A program made the position numbers and the translations under genes. The notes under the pieces are model-generated. The model saw only the letters and a program-made list of their open reading frames with translations. It was not told the origin of the DNA and did no database searches. From Rhodococcus sp. IEGM 1381 (GTDB lineage: Bacteria > Actinomycetota > Actinomycetes > Mycobacteriales > Mycobacteriaceae), in the NCBI RefSeq assembly GCF_030056795.1, contig NZ_JASHKQ010000003.1, positions 186,001-250,000 on the forward strand: a stretch of DNA of 64,000 nucleotides, read 5' to 3'. How positions within the stretch are numbered: the stretch's first letter is position 1; the number at the start of each line of letters is the position of its first letter. Shown here piece after piece: positions 20,655 through 30,786 of this stretch.

Positions 20655-23600
20655 ATGGTCACCACGGTGAAGACACTCTGTGCGTACTGCGGTGTGGGAT
20701 GCGGCATGGTGCTCCAGGTCGGCGGCCTCTCGACGTCGGCCGACGCACGTCCCGTCGTCACCAAGTCCGTCGGCGACAAGTCTCACCCGGCCAACTTCGG
20801 CCGGCTGTGCACCAAGGGGACGACCACCGCAGACATGCTGGCCGGGCCCGGCCGGCTGGAGAAAGCGCAGATTCGGCGTCGCCGTGGCGAGCGCCCGGAA
20901 AGCATGGACACCGCGGTGGCGATCAACGACGCCGCTGGGCGGCTCCGCACCATCATCGACGAGCACGGTCCCGATGCCGTGGCACTGTACGTATCGGGGC
21001 AGATGTCGATCGAAGCTCAGTATCTGTCGAACAAGTTGGCCAAGGGATTCATCGGCACCAACCAGATCGAATCCAACTCACGACTCTGCATGGCGAGCGC
21101 GGGAACCGGATACAAACAGTCACTCGGTGCCGACGGCCCGCCCGGATCCTACGAAGACTTCGACCACGCCGACGTCTTCTTCGTCATCGGCTCCAACATG
21201 GCCGACTGCCACCCCATTCTGTTTCTGCGGATGATGGACCGCGTCAAGGCAGGCGCGAAGCTGATCGTCGTCGACCCTCGACGTACCGCCACCGCAGACA
21301 AGGCCCACCTGCATCTGAAACTGAACCCGGGCTCGGACCTGGCCCTGCTCAACGGGTTGCTCGCGCTCATCGTCGAGGACGGCAACACCGACCCCGACTT
21401 CATCACGAAGTTCACCGACGGGTGGGACGCGATGCCGGAATTTCTCGCCGACTACACCCTGGACAAGGTCTGTGCAGCAACAGGTCTCGACGAGCAGGAC
21501 CTGCGCGGCGCGGCCGCGATGATCGGTGATGCGAACAACTGGATGAGCTGCTGGACGATGGGCCTGAACCAGTCGACGCACGGAACCTGGAACACCAACG
21601 CACTGTGCAACCTTCATCTGGCCACCGGAGCCATCTGCAAGACCGGAAGCGGACCCTTCTCTTTGACCGGGCAACCGAACGCCATGGGCGGACGGGAAAT
21701 GGGCTACATGGGCCCTGGACTCCCGGGACAGCGATCGGTGGTCGAGGATGCCGACCGTGAATTCGTCGAGGATCGATGGGGTGTCCCCGAGGGGACGCTC
21801 CGCACCGACGTCGGCGGCGGAACCATCGAGATGTTCTCCAAGCTGGCTGCAGGGGATATCAAGGCCTGCTGGATCATCTGCACCAATCCGGTTGCCTCGG
21901 TGGCCAACCGAACGACAGTGATCGACGGCTTGGAACGCGCCGAGTTGGTGATCACCCAAGATGCATTCGCCGATACCGAGACCAACACCTACGCCGACGT
22001 CTTGCTTCCCGCGGCACTGTGGACCGAAGCCGAGGGCGTGATGGTCAATTCCGAGCGCAACCTGACGCTGTTCCAACCGGCAGTCGAGGCACCGGGCGGG
22101 GCTCTGCCGGACTGGAAGATCATCGCCGACATGGCCTGCGCGCTCGGATATTCGGAGGCATTCACCTATTCGAGCGCCGAGGAGGTGTTCGAGGAGATCA
22201 AGCAATTCTGGAACCCCAAGACCGGCTACGACATCCGGGGTGTCACCTACGAGCGCCTACGCGAGAATCCACTCCAGTGGCCGTGCCCGCCCGACGCCAC
22301 GACCACCAGAAACCCGATCCGCTACCTCAACGACGGGGTCAGCCAGAGACAACGCGTCTGCGAGGACGGATCGATTCCCGCACTGTCCTTCCCGACCCCC
22401 AGCGGACGAGCACAGTTCTTCGCGAGGCCGAGCATGGCGCCTGCCGAGATGCCCGACGACGACTACCCGTTCGTTCTCAATACGGGTCGTCTGCCCCATC
22501 AGTGGCACACCATGACCAAAACCGGCAAGGTCGCCAAGCTGAACAAGCTCGATTCCGGCCCGTTCGTCGAGGTACATACCATCGACGCCGACCGTCTCGG
22601 TCTGACCGAGGGCGACAGTGTGGAAATCGTATCTCGACGGGGCCGTGCGGTACTCCCGGCTGTCGTCACCGATCGAGTTCTCCCGGGCAACTGCTTCGCG
22701 CCGTTTCACTGGAACGACGAGTTCGGCGAAAATCTGGCGATCAATGCGGTCACCAACGACGCGGTCGATCCGTACAGCCAGCAACCCGAGTTCAAGGCGT
22801 GCGCAGTCACACTCACCAAAGTTGCTGCAGTGAAGCCCCTTTTGCCTGTGGTCGAGAACGTTACCGATGATCCGATCGACGCACTCGCCGCGATAGTCGG
22901 CCGACCCGCCGGCCCGTCGGCACCGTTCACCGCGGTCGAACAGAGCTATATCGCAGGGTTGCTGGAGGGTCTGGGCAGCGCGGCAGGTCGTGCGGCCGTA
23001 GGAACGCCCACCCTGCCGGCGCAGACACCCCTGTCCCCCGAGACTCATGCCTGGCTCGACGGGGTTCTCGCCGGATTGTATTCGCGCAGACTCGACTTCG
23101 ACGGCGCGCCGACCGCGGCCCCGGCAGTCTCCTCCGACTCGTCGGAGCGGCCGCTTCTTCTGCTGTGGGCCTCGCAGACCGGAACTGCCGAGGAATACTC
23201 ACAGACCTGTCTTTCGCATCTGAGGGGAGCAGGTCTGACCGTCACGGAGCAGTCGATGGACTCGTTCACCGTCGATCGACTGCCCGCTGAGGCAGACGTG
23301 CTGATCGTCAGCAGTACCACCGGTGACGGCGAAACTCCGGACAACGGGGCTACGTTCTGGGACAGCCTGGTCGACGAGTCCGTGCCCGGTCTGAATGGAA
23401 TCCGTTACGCAGTACTCGCTTTCGGCGACTCGAGCTACGCCGACTTCTGCGGCCACGGCCGCAAGATCGACCAGCGCCTCTCCGAATTGGGTGCTACCCG
23501 GTTCCTCGACCGAGTCGACTGCGAACCCGATTACGAAGACGAGGCGGCATCGTGGCTCGACGCAGTGGTGGACCGCCTTCGTGACGATGACGCCGCCACC

Positions 23601-24812
23601 CCCTCGACCACAGGTGGCGTCGTCGCGCCGACGACGGTAGAGGGGACTGCACGATCGACCGAACAGACCACACACGATGCCGCCACACCGGCGCGCTACA
23701 GCAAGAAGTCTCCGCTCGTCACGACTCTGGTACGCAACCGAGTACTGAATTCGCGCGGATCGATGAAGGACGTGCGCCAACTCGGCTTTCATCTACCCGA
23801 CGGAACACTCGACTACGAGGTCGGTGATGCGCTCGGAGTCTGGCCGCGCAACAGTGATGCTTTCGTCGACGAGTGGTTGCTGGCCACCGGACTGGACGGA
23901 GACACGAGTGTCGATCTCAGCGGATCCGGTGCCATGACATTGCGCACGGCGCTGCGCAGCCACCTCGAGATCGCCCGTGCGACACCGGATCTGTTGAAGT
24001 TCATCCACCGCCGGACCGCGGTCGACGATCTCGAAGCGATGCTGCATCCCGACAACAGACATGCGTTGCTCGACTGGATGTGGGGTCGTCAGTCGATCGA
24101 TGTACTTGCTGCGCATCCGGTTCGCGCGTCGGCACAAGACTGGCTCGGAATTCTCAAACCGCTGCAGCCGCGGCTGTATTCGATTTCGTCGAGTCCGAAG
24201 GAGAGTCCCAACGAGGTACAGGTGACTGTTTCGGCGGTGCGGTACAACGTGCACGGAGTTCCGCGACGCGGCGTGTGCTCGACGTATCTGGCCGACCACG
24301 CGGCGAACGACGAGGTGGGGATTTTCGTACAGAAGTCCTCTCATTTCAAGCCACCGGACGACCCCGCCACGCCGATGATCATGGTCGGCCCCGGCACGGG
24401 CGTCGCCCCGTTCAGAGCGTTCCTGCACGAGCGTCGGGCTCTGGGTCACACCGGCCAGAATTGGCTGTTCTTCGGTGAGCAACATGCGGATACCGATTTC
24501 TACTACCGCGACGAACTGACGGAGATGATGCGGGACGGGTCGCTCAGCCGCCTGGACGTTGCCTTCTCCCGCGATCAGAAAGACAAGGTCTACGTCCAGG
24601 ATCGGATGCGCGAGCACGGGGCCGAGTTATGGAACTGGATTGCTCGAGGTGCCCACTTCTACGTCTGCGGCGATGCATCGCGAATGGCCAAGGACGTCGA
24701 TGCTGCACTGAAGGGGGTGGTGGCCCAGCACGGAAAGCTCGCTCCCAGCAGTGCCGAGGCCTACGTCAAAGCTCTTGCTGCCGAGAAGCGCTACGTGCGC
24801 GACGTCTACTGA
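20655..24812 (+). CDS. self-contained assimilatory nitrate reductase fused to a flavodoxin/NADPH reductase
   Basis: A 1385-residue fusion. Residues 1 to about 720 are a NasC/NapA-type molybdopterin oxidoreductase, beginning with the 4Fe-4S ligands in [11 protein letters not shown] and LCTKG. A linker (about 750-820) resembles sulfite reductase flavoproteins. A flavodoxin domain starts near residue 833 ([18 protein letters not shown]). A CPR-type FAD/NADPH reductase occupies about 1017-1385 ([25 protein letters not shown]-terminal aromatic VRDVY). Electrons would pass NADPH-FAD-FMN-FeS-Mo within one chain, reducing nitrate to nitrite. ATG at 20655 is chosen; the ATG at 20619 lacks a ribosome site. 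No nitrite reductase or transporter is adjacent. Confidence 0.88.
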   Translation: MVTTVKTLCAYCGVGCGMVLQVGGLSTSADARPVVTKSVGDKSHPANFGRLCTKGTTTADMLAGPGRLEKAQIRRRRGERPESMDTAVAINDAAGRLRTIIDEHGPDAVALYVSGQMSIEAQYLSNKLAKGFIGTNQIESNSRLCMASAGTGYKQSLGADGPPGSYEDFDHADVFFVIGSNMADCHPILFLRMMDRVKAGAKLIVVDPRRTATADKAHLHLKLNPGSDLALLNGLLALIVEDGNTDPDFITKFTDGWDAMPEFLADYTLDKVCAATGLDEQDLRGAAAMIGDANNWMSCWTMGLNQSTHGTWNTNALCNLHLATGAICKTGSGPFSLTGQPNAMGGREMGYMGPGLPGQRSVVEDADREFVEDRWGVPEGTLRTDVGGGTIEMFSKLAAGDIKACWIICTNPVASVANRTTVIDGLERAELVITQDAFADTETNTYADVLLPAALWTEAEGVMVNSERNLTLFQPAVEAPGGALPDWKIIADMACALGYSEAFTYSSAEEVFEEIKQFWNPKTGYDIRGVTYERLRENPLQWPCPPDATTTRNPIRYLNDGVSQRQRVCEDGSIPALSFPTPSGRAQFFARPSMAPAEMPDDDYPFVLNTGRLPHQWHTMTKTGKVAKLNKLDSGPFVEVHTIDADRLGLTEGDSVEIVSRRGRAVLPAVVTDRVLPGNCFAPFHWNDEFGENLAINAVTNDAVDPYSQQPEFKACAVTLTKVAAVKPLLPVVENVTDDPIDALAAIVGRPAGPSAPFTAVEQSYIAGLLEGLGSAAGRAAVGTPTLPAQTPLSPETHAWLDGVLAGLYSRRLDFDGAPTAAPAVSSDSSERPLLLLWASQTGTAEEYSQTCLSHLRGAGLTVTEQSMDSFTVDRLPAEADVLIVSSTTGDGETPDNGATFWDSLVDESVPGLNGIRYAVLAFGDSSYADFCGHGRKIDQRLSELGATRFLDRVDCEPDYEDEAASWLDAVVDRLRDDDAATPSTTGGVVAPTTVEGTARSTEQTTHDAATPARYSKKSPLVTTLVRNRVLNSRGSMKDVRQLGFHLPDGTLDYEVGDALGVWPRNSDAFVDEWLLATGLDGDTSVDLSGSGAMTLRTALRSHLEIARATPDLLKFIHRRTAVDDLEAMLHPDNRHALLDWMWGRQSIDVLAAHPVRASAQDWLGILKPLQPRLYSISSSPKESPNEVQVTVSAVRYNVHGVPRRGVCSTYLADHAANDEVGIFVQKSSHFKPPDDPATPMIMVGPGTGVAPFRAFLHERRALGHTGQNWLFFGEQHADTDFYYRDELTEMMRDGSLSRLDVAFSRDQKDKVYVQDRMREHGAELWNWIARGAHFYVCGDASRMAKDVDAALKGVVAQHGKLAPSSAEAYVKALAAEKRYVRDVY

Positions 24813-25729
24813 CTGCTCGGCGGCACGGTGCGTGTGAGGAACTCGAGCTGATCTGCCACTACCCTCTCGAACGCCTCTCCCAGATAGATCTCGAAGTGAC
24901 CGGCGTCGTAGGTCCTGATCTCACCGAGCGGAGCCTTCCGCGCGTACCGCAGGGTTGCTTTCGCGGGCGCGACCGAGTCCGTCTCGCAGACGACGAACAG
25001 AATGGGGCATCGGACATCCTCGGCTCGACGTCCGGGCCGGTGCCGGACGATCTGCAGCGCGACTCTGGCCGCTACCCGATTGTGGAACGATTCGTCCGCT
25101 TCAGGCGCGAGAGCCAGATAGCCGTCGTAACTGTCGGGTGAGGTCATCAGTGCGGTCGTTCCGGGTCGCCCGGCCGTGGCGACCATCAGCGGCGCTCGAC
25201 CGAACACCGACCCCGCCAGATCGCCCAGGGCTCGCCCGGAGAGCTTCATCGACGTCCACGTGTTCGACGCAAGCCCCGACGAGATGCCGTCGGTGAACGG
25301 GCACTGCGCCACGACAGCCGCGACGTGCTGGTCTCGGGCGGCAGCGACGATGACGTGGCCGCCGCCGAACGACGAGCCCCACAACACGATTCGACCGTTG
25401 TCCACATCGGTACGCGAACGGGCATGGGCGATGGCCGACGTCCAGTCCTGCAATTGAGACTCGATATCGAGCAGCTGGCGCGGCTCACCGCCGCTGGCCC
25501 CGAAGTAGCTATAGTCGAACACCAGGCAGGCGTACCCGACGGCACGGAACCGCTCGGCATAGGCGTCGAGTCGCATCTCCCTGGTACCGCCGAGACCGTG
25601 TGCCATGACGATCACCGGGGCCGGGTCGGTGCTGTCGGGAAGGTACAGCCAGGCCGCACAGTCGACCCCGTTCGAGTCGAACGTGATGTCGATACGGTGT
25701 GGAACCGCGCCCCCCGGCTGCGAAATCAT
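24806..25729 (-). CDS. alpha/beta hydrolase (dienelactone hydrolase / Xaa-Pro peptidase-like)
   Basis: 307 residues. Strand and oxyanion region [10 protein letters not shown], nucleophile elbow GSSFGGG (Ser), an acid in VCETDSVAP and a histidine in [11 protein letters not shown] complete the catalytic triad. This subgroup hydrolyses esters or is annotated as acetylxylan esterase-like; no substrate can be named. ATG at 25729 is preferred to 25747. It overlaps the last seven bases of the nitrate reductase gene on the other strand and is followed closely by the glycoside hydrolase gene. Confidence 0.8.
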   Translation of the reverse strand: MISQPGGAVPHRIDITFDSNGVDCAAWLYLPDSTDPAPVIVMAHGLGGTREMRLDAYAERFRAVGYACLVFDYSYFGASGGEPRQLLDIESQLQDWTSAIAHARSRTDVDNGRIVLWGSSFGGGHVIVAAARDQHVAAVVAQCPFTDGISSGLASNTWTSMKLSGRALGDLAGSVFGRAPLMVATAGRPGTTALMTSPDSYDGYLALAPEADESFHNRVAARVALQIVRHRPGRRAEDVRCPILFVVCETDSVAPAKATLRYARKAPLGEIRTYDAGHFEIYLGEAFERVVADQLEFLTRTVPPSSQ

Positions 25730-25773
25730 GAGCAGACCATAGCCCACGTGGATCGCCGACGGAATCGAAGGTT

Positions 25774-26883
25774 CTACGGTGCAGAATGCTCAGCGGCATA
25801 GGCGTCGACGCGGGCGTATGCCAACTTCGGCGTCCAGTCGCGGTGCAGCAATCCGAAGTTCTGCTCGACGTCCGAGGTGTCGGTTCCCGAGTCACGCAAC
25901 GAATAGACGAAGGCCGGACCGAGCCAGTCGGTGCCCAGAACTGCGTCGAGCACGATCCCGATGGTGTCGGACTGGACCTGCTCGGTCACGCTGCTCGGGT
26001 TGGTACCCGTCGGGGCACCGAACTCCGTGATCCAGATCTGTTTGTCCGAGTCACCGCCCGCAACCATTACATCTCGCATCGACCACATCTTCATGGCGGT
26101 GTTCCACGACGACGTCCCGGGGTCGTTCGGTAGGTACGGCCATGTGTACGGGTGCACGTTGAAGGCATCGAAATACTGATTGGCCCCTTGTTCGTACATC
26201 CTGGACAGGAAGGTCGTCCCGGTGATGTTGCCCTGCGCGGTCTCGGCCGGGGCCATTCCGCCCGCGAGCACAGTGGCATCGGGCTGGACCTGTTTGATCG
26301 CGCGGTAACTGGCTTGCAGCAGCGCCGAGTAGGCAGCTACGTCGGGGGCCGGTGCAAAAAACGACACGAGGTTCGGCTCGTTCCACACCTCCCACAGGCT
26401 CATTCGGTCCTGGTACCGCTGGACGACGGTGCGCGCGAACGACGCGAATTCGTCGGGGTCGGCCGGGCGCGAGTGCGGGTCGTCGACCGCGGCGGGGACG
26501 CGAGCCCACCGCGGCGTGTAGCCGACGATGCCGTATGGGCACATTCCATGGGCTACCACGGCATCGATGATGCGGTCGCTCAGCGCCCAATCGAACGCGC
26601 CGCGAGTCGGCTCGATCAAGCCCCAGTCCAGATCGAGTCGGACGGCGAAGGCACCAGCGTCCTTGGCAAGGGAGAGTTCGCGATCGAGGTCTGTTGTGGA
26701 CAGGGTCGCGATTGCTGCACCCGGGGACACACCGATCCGAATGTCCCCGGACTGTCCATCACACACTGCCGGACTCGATTGGGCCCGCACGACGGGAACT
26801 GCGCCCGCTCCCGGAGTCGCGACGAACGGCAACATAAGAGTCGCCAGAACGGCAATCGATCGCAGGGGCGCATTCATGTACAT
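25774..26883 (-). CDS. secreted glycoside hydrolase, clan GH-A (GH39/GH5-like, PslG-type candidate)
   Basis: 369 residues with a signal peptide ending near GAGAVP. The barrel carries the clan GH-A pair: acid/base Glu169 in WNEPN and nucleophile Glu287 in WITEFG. DWGLIEPTRGAFDW near the N-terminus is typical of GH39-like enzymes. PslG, a GH39 enzyme, trims the Psl exopolysaccharide in Pseudomonas. The present gene lies about 1 kb before a polysaccharide locus, which makes processing of that polymer an attractive but unproven role. Starts at 26883 and 26877 are equivalent. Confidence 0.8.
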   Translation of the reverse strand: MYMNAPLRSIAVLATLMLPFVATPGAGAVPVVRAQSSPAVCDGQSGDIRIGVSPGAAIATLSTTDLDRELSLAKDAGAFAVRLDLDWGLIEPTRGAFDWALSDRIIDAVVAHGMCPYGIVGYTPRWARVPAAVDDPHSRPADPDEFASFARTVVQRYQDRMSLWEVWNEPNLVSFFAPAPDVAAYSALLQASYRAIKQVQPDATVLAGGMAPAETAQGNITGTTFLSRMYEQGANQYFDAFNVHPYTWPYLPNDPGTSSWNTAMKMWSMRDVMVAGGDSDKQIWITEFGAPTGTNPSSVTEQVQSDTIGIVLDAVLGTDWLGPAFVYSLRDSGTDTSDVEQNFGLLHRDWTPKLAYARVDAYAAEHSAP

Positions 26884-27033
26884 CTGCGGATGCTAGCAAC
26901 AACGCAATGCACTCATTCCTCGAACGGTTTGTCATGCGCATTGTGGCAAAGGCGCGGCCATTGCGAGTTTCCAGAAGTACCTTCCTTCAGTAGTCATCGG
27001 TACGACAACATTTCCTGTACTACTATCTGCCCA

Positions 27034-27741
27034 ATGACTACAGGCTTTCCCGGTTTCGACGAGCGTCTCAACGAGTTGCTCGCCCAGCAGGCGGGCAAAC
27101 TCGGTCTGTCTTCCGAGGCATACATTCGCAGAGCGGTTGTCGACCGAATCGTGCAAGAACTGTCTGCAGATTCCGATTCCGACGTCGGCGTGCTGCTTCG
27201 CGCTCTGCAGGAGAGCTCGGAGAAGGGTGTCGGTCCCGCTGAGGTCACGCGAGCGTTCGGCACCCCGATCGACGACCCCGACAGACTGGCCGCCGTTGCC
27301 CGAACAGGGCTGATGGACACCGGATCCGATGCCGGGTACGACAGGATCGTGGCCATGGTCGCCGATGCGCTGAGCGCCCCGTCGGCAGCATTCTCGCTTC
27401 TCGACGACAAGCGTCAGTACTTCAAGAGCGCTCTCGGACTTCCGGCGGAACTCGGTGGCGCGCAGGAGGTCCCCCTCGATGGGTCGATCTGCCGCTATGC
27501 GATCGATCTAGGTCAGCCCTTGGTGGTCGAAGACGCTCGACTCAACGACATCCTCAAGGATCACCCCTCTGTGCAGGGCAACCTTCTCGTGTCCTACCTC
27601 GGAGTTCCGCTCACCGACGACGCCGGCCACTCCGTGGGCACCCTGTGCGTATGGGATCAGCAACCGAGGCAGTGGACGACCGGTCACGTACAGATACTTC
27701 AGGATCTGGCGTGGATAATTCGCGAGCGAGTTTTCGAATAA
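27034..27741 (+). CDS. GAF-domain protein with N-terminal ribbon-helix-helix-like segment
   Basis: 235 residues. Residues 8-45 (FDERLNELLAQQAGKLGLSS, then EAYIRRAVVDRIVQEL) fit a ribbon-helix-helix DNA-binding fold. The C-terminal part (about 85-230) is a GAF sensor domain of the class found in signalling proteins (AFSLLDDKRQYFKSALGL, VPLDGSICRYAI, YLGVPL). ATG at 27034 has no ribosome site, but TACTAT at 27021-27026 is a good -10 that would give a leaderless message. It precedes the polysaccharide genes in the same direction and could be their regulator. The ribbon-helix-helix call is by eye. Confidence 0.75.
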   Translation: MTTGFPGFDERLNELLAQQAGKLGLSSEAYIRRAVVDRIVQELSADSDSDVGVLLRALQESSEKGVGPAEVTRAFGTPIDDPDRLAAVARTGLMDTGSDAGYDRIVAMVADALSAPSAAFSLLDDKRQYFKSALGLPAELGGAQEVPLDGSICRYAIDLGQPLVVEDARLNDILKDHPSVQGNLLVSYLGVPLTDDAGHSVGTLCVWDQQPRQWTTGHVQILQDLAWIIRERVFE

Positions 27742-27893
27742 GTGGGTTATTTCCCGACAAATATAAGCATTTTCGGCTTGCAACCGACTTCAGGTCTTTT
27801 TCGATAAGTCGACCGGGTGGCCGCTTTCGTACCGGTATACATTAAATGGGATATTCGGGACCAACCGATCCGAACTAGTCACCGGAAGTAGCT
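27742..27893 (+). promoter_or_regulatory. AT-rich upstream region of the polysaccharide locus
   Basis: This 152-base gap is far richer in A and T than its surroundings. It contains candidate -10 elements (TATACA at 27836, GATAAG at 27803) and a TTGCAA (27778). No single -35/-10 pair is convincing. A GGAAG ribosome site at the end serves the GTG at 27894. Confidence 0.4.
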
Positions 27894-29372
27894 GTGCCGA
27901 AAACACTGGAATCACCGCACTCTCGGCCGAAGATTGCCGAGGCAAACACCGTTGCAGCCGGTCGGCACCTCGTCGATCGGCTTCGAGTCGATCCTCTCAA
28001 CACCACGATCACCGTTGCGGTGGATGTGCTCGCTGCAGTTGTCGCCCTGATCGGAGCATTGCTCTGGTACTCGGGGAGTCTCACCGACGCCGGCTGGCTT
28101 CCGTGGCTCTTTCTGCCGCTGCTCATCGGAATACTCGCCGGCAAGTCGATGTACAGGCGCAGCCTTCGTCGCAATTTCCTCGACGAGATCGGCCCGGCCG
28201 AAACCGCTGTCGCGTTCGCGTCGCTCGCGCTGTTGGTCGTGATGTTCTTGGCAAACACCGACTACCGGCCCAGCGCGGTCGTGCTACGCCTGTGGTTGCT
28301 GAGCGGCGTCACGGTCGCCCTCGCCCGCTTGATCCGTGTTGTCGTCCAGCGCATGATTCGCACCAAGTTCGGATCCGCCGCGCCGACCATCGTGCTGGGT
28401 AACGATCCGGTTGCGCACCAACTTGTTTCGCGGACACGCCAGTTCCCCGAGTACGGTCTCGCTCCGGTCGGCTACGTCGGCCAGGCACCGATCGCCGACG
28501 TCTCGACTGGGGGCGATCTGCCCGATCTGCCGCACCTCGGACTGCCGAGCGATTTCGAGGCAGTTGCACGCAGGACCGGTGCAGAGGAATTGATCGTGGC
28601 ATTCGCTACGACAGAAGACCGAGTATTGGTCGGCGCGATCAGGACGGCTCACCGACTCGGCATACGAGTGTGGGTGGTGCCCAGGCTCTACGACGCCGTC
28701 GGCGTCAACAGTCGCGTCGAGCACATCGGCGGCCTGCCGTTGATGGTGTTGCCGCACGTGAACCCCAAAGGGTGGCAGTTCGCTCTCAAAGGTGTCCTGG
28801 ACCGCGTTCTGACCGCGTTCGGTCTCCTGCTCCTCTCCCCCGTCTTTCTGACACTGATGCTGCTCGTGCGCCTGAGCTCCCCTGGCCCGATCTTCTTCGC
28901 GCAGGAGCGAATCGGCCGCGACGGATTGCCGTTCCATTGCCTGAAGTTTCGTTCCATGCGGCCGCCGCGGGCATCGGACGCGGCGTTCGAGCGGAAGGCC
29001 GGGGACGCACCCGGTGGTGTCGAGGGCGTCGACCGACGAACGCGAATCGGCAAGATCATGCGACAAACCTCCCTGGACGAACTACCCCAGTTGCTCAATG
29101 TACTTCGCGGCGACATGAGCTTGGTCGGCCCGCGGCCGGAGAGACCCGAATACGTCGACCTGTTCGAGATGCAGATCCGACGGTACGGCGAGCGCCACCG
29201 GGTCAAGGCCGGTGTGACGGGATGGGCTCAGGTTCACGGCCTTCGCGGCCAGACTTCCATCGCGGACCGAGCGGAGTGGGACAACTACTACATCGAGAAC
29301 TGGTCTGTCTGGCTCGATGTCAAGATCCTGTTTCTCACGGTGCTGGCCGTTCTGAAGCGCGCCGAGGACTGA
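27894..29372 (+). CDS. polyprenyl-phosphate sugar-1-phosphate transferase, initiates exopolysaccharide repeat
   Basis: 492 residues of the WbaP/GumD type. Four N-terminal membrane helices (about 40-140) are followed by a CoA-binding-like Rossmann domain. A fifth hydrophobic segment precedes the C-terminal sugar-transferase domain with KFRSMR, DELPQLLNVLRGDMSLVGPRPE and GVTGWAQVHG. It transfers a sugar phosphate onto undecaprenyl (or decaprenyl) phosphate, the first committed step of the repeat unit. GTG start with GGAAG seven bases upstream. It leads the locus. Confidence 0.93.
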   Translation: MPKTLESPHSRPKIAEANTVAAGRHLVDRLRVDPLNTTITVAVDVLAAVVALIGALLWYSGSLTDAGWLPWLFLPLLIGILAGKSMYRRSLRRNFLDEIGPAETAVAFASLALLVVMFLANTDYRPSAVVLRLWLLSGVTVALARLIRVVVQRMIRTKFGSAAPTIVLGNDPVAHQLVSRTRQFPEYGLAPVGYVGQAPIADVSTGGDLPDLPHLGLPSDFEAVARRTGAEELIVAFATTEDRVLVGAIRTAHRLGIRVWVVPRLYDAVGVNSRVEHIGGLPLMVLPHVNPKGWQFALKGVLDRVLTAFGLLLLSPVFLTLMLLVRLSSPGPIFFAQERIGRDGLPFHCLKFRSMRPPRASDAAFERKAGDAPGGVEGVDRRTRIGKIMRQTSLDELPQLLNVLRGDMSLVGPRPERPEYVDLFEMQIRRYGERHRVKAGVTGWAQVHGLRGQTSIADRAEWDNYYIENWSVWLDVKILFLTVLAVLKRAED

Positions 29373-29412
29373 TCGTGGTCTACGCCGAACACGCCCACGT
29401 TCGGGTCGCCCC

Positions 29413-30786
29413 GTGATCACGTACGTTGCGCTGGCTTTCGGCGCAGCGGTGGTGCTGGCGCTCGGCTGCGCGGCGGCATCGGCGATCTACCGCCGACCAC
29501 AGCGTGGAGTGTTGTTGTTGGCGGCACTGGTTCCACTGCACGGACTTCTGGTTCTCGTCCCCCTTCCCGGGGTCGTATCCGGCTGGAAGGAAGGCCTCGT
29601 CGTGTTCACGGTTCTGTGTGCGTGGCTGCGCCGACCGCGTCACATCCGTGGCTCGACTCCTCGGGTGTTCATGCCGTGGTGGCCTGCGGCTGCCGTCTTC
29701 GTCGTGTTCGGCAGCGTATCCGCATTCGCTACCTTCGGAGTCGTCGGCCTGTTCGGCATCAAGGTGACTTTCTTCTACGTACTGCTGGTGGTCGTCATGT
29801 GGCTCGCGCCGTTCGACGCCACGGACCGTGACCACCTCGTCTCCGTTCTCATGGGGATGGGTATGTTCACGTCCGCCGTCGGCATCGCCCAACTGGTGGC
29901 TGGGCCGGCCGCACTCGTGTCACTGGGTTACGAATACGGCACGCAGGTCCGAACCTCGGGTGGACTACTGCGCACATTCAGCACGTTCAACCTGCCGTTC
30001 CCGTTCGGGCTGTACGTGATGTTGGCGTTGCTCGTGGGTGGTGCGGTCGCCTTGGCCGATCCACGCCGTCGCCGAAACATGTTGTTTCTCTGTGCAACTC
30101 CGATGATGGTGATCGCGATGTCCAGTTCGATCGTGCGAGGAGCTATTCTCGGGCTCGCGGTCGGAGTCATCTACCTGATCGCCGTGCGTTTTCGATACCT
30201 CGCCGCGCCACTTGCTCTGGCGGCACTGGCCGTCGGAGTCGCGGTGCCCTTCGTACCCAAGATCACGTCGGTCTTCTTCTCGTCGAGCAGTCTGGGTCAA
30301 CGCGGCGACGGCTGGGCCAACATCATTGCCAGCATTCTGATCCATCCCGTCGGCACGGGTCTGGGATCGAGTGGTTCTGCGGCAGACCGCATCTCCACCG
30401 CAGAGGGCACGGCGTTCACGCAGTCCGGGCTCTCGACCAATTACCAGCCCGACAACTATTACGTGAAGGCTTTGCTCGAACTGGGTCCGATCGGCCTCTG
30501 GGCGGTGGTGGCGCTGCTGGTGACGTCACTGATGTGGTGCACGCGCCTGTCCCGTGCACTACCGGGTGACGACGGCGCGCTCACCCTCGGCGTCGGTGCT
30601 TCGATCGTCGCTGCCATGTTCGCCAGTCTCGTCTCCACGTATTTCGAGATCTTTCCGATCGATGTCTATTTCTGGCTCTTGTTAGGAGTGGTGGGATGCG
30701 CAGCAGCGCAACACGAATCGTCTTCGGGGCGCTCGCCCTCCGGCCGGGCGGAAGCGGAGTACAGACCTACATTCGCGAGCTCCTGA
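29413..30786 (+). CDS. O-antigen-ligase-like polysaccharide polymerase (Wzy)
   Basis: 457 residues with about 11 hydrophobic segments and a larger exposed loop containing GTGLGSSGSAADR and NYQPDNYYVKALLELGPIGL, a hallmark of the Wzy_C/WaaL superfamily. In this setting it most likely polymerises lipid-linked repeat units on the outer face of the membrane. GTG at 29413. Its last 91 bases overlap the next glycosyltransferase in another frame. Confidence 0.86.
   Translation: MITYVALAFGAAVVLALGCAAASAIYRRPQRGVLLLAALVPLHGLLVLVPLPGVVSGWKEGLVVFTVLCAWLRRPRHIRGSTPRVFMPWWPAAAVFVVFGSVSAFATFGVVGLFGIKVTFFYVLLVVVMWLAPFDATDRDHLVSVLMGMGMFTSAVGIAQLVAGPAALVSLGYEYGTQVRTSGGLLRTFSTFNLPFPFGLYVMLALLVGGAVALADPRRRRNMLFLCATPMMVIAMSSSIVRGAILGLAVGVIYLIAVRFRYLAAPLALAALAVGVAVPFVPKITSVFFSSSSLGQRGDGWANIIASILIHPVGTGLGSSGSAADRISTAEGTAFTQSGLSTNYQPDNYYVKALLELGPIGLWAVVALLVTSLMWCTRLSRALPGDDGALTLGVGASIVAAMFASLVSTYFEIFPIDVYFWLLLGVVGCAAAQHESSSGRSPSGRAEAEYRPTFASS

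Noticed and set aside
26152..27033. Long N-terminal extension of the GAF protein
   Set aside because: It is antisense to the glycoside hydrolase gene and has no domain resemblance.
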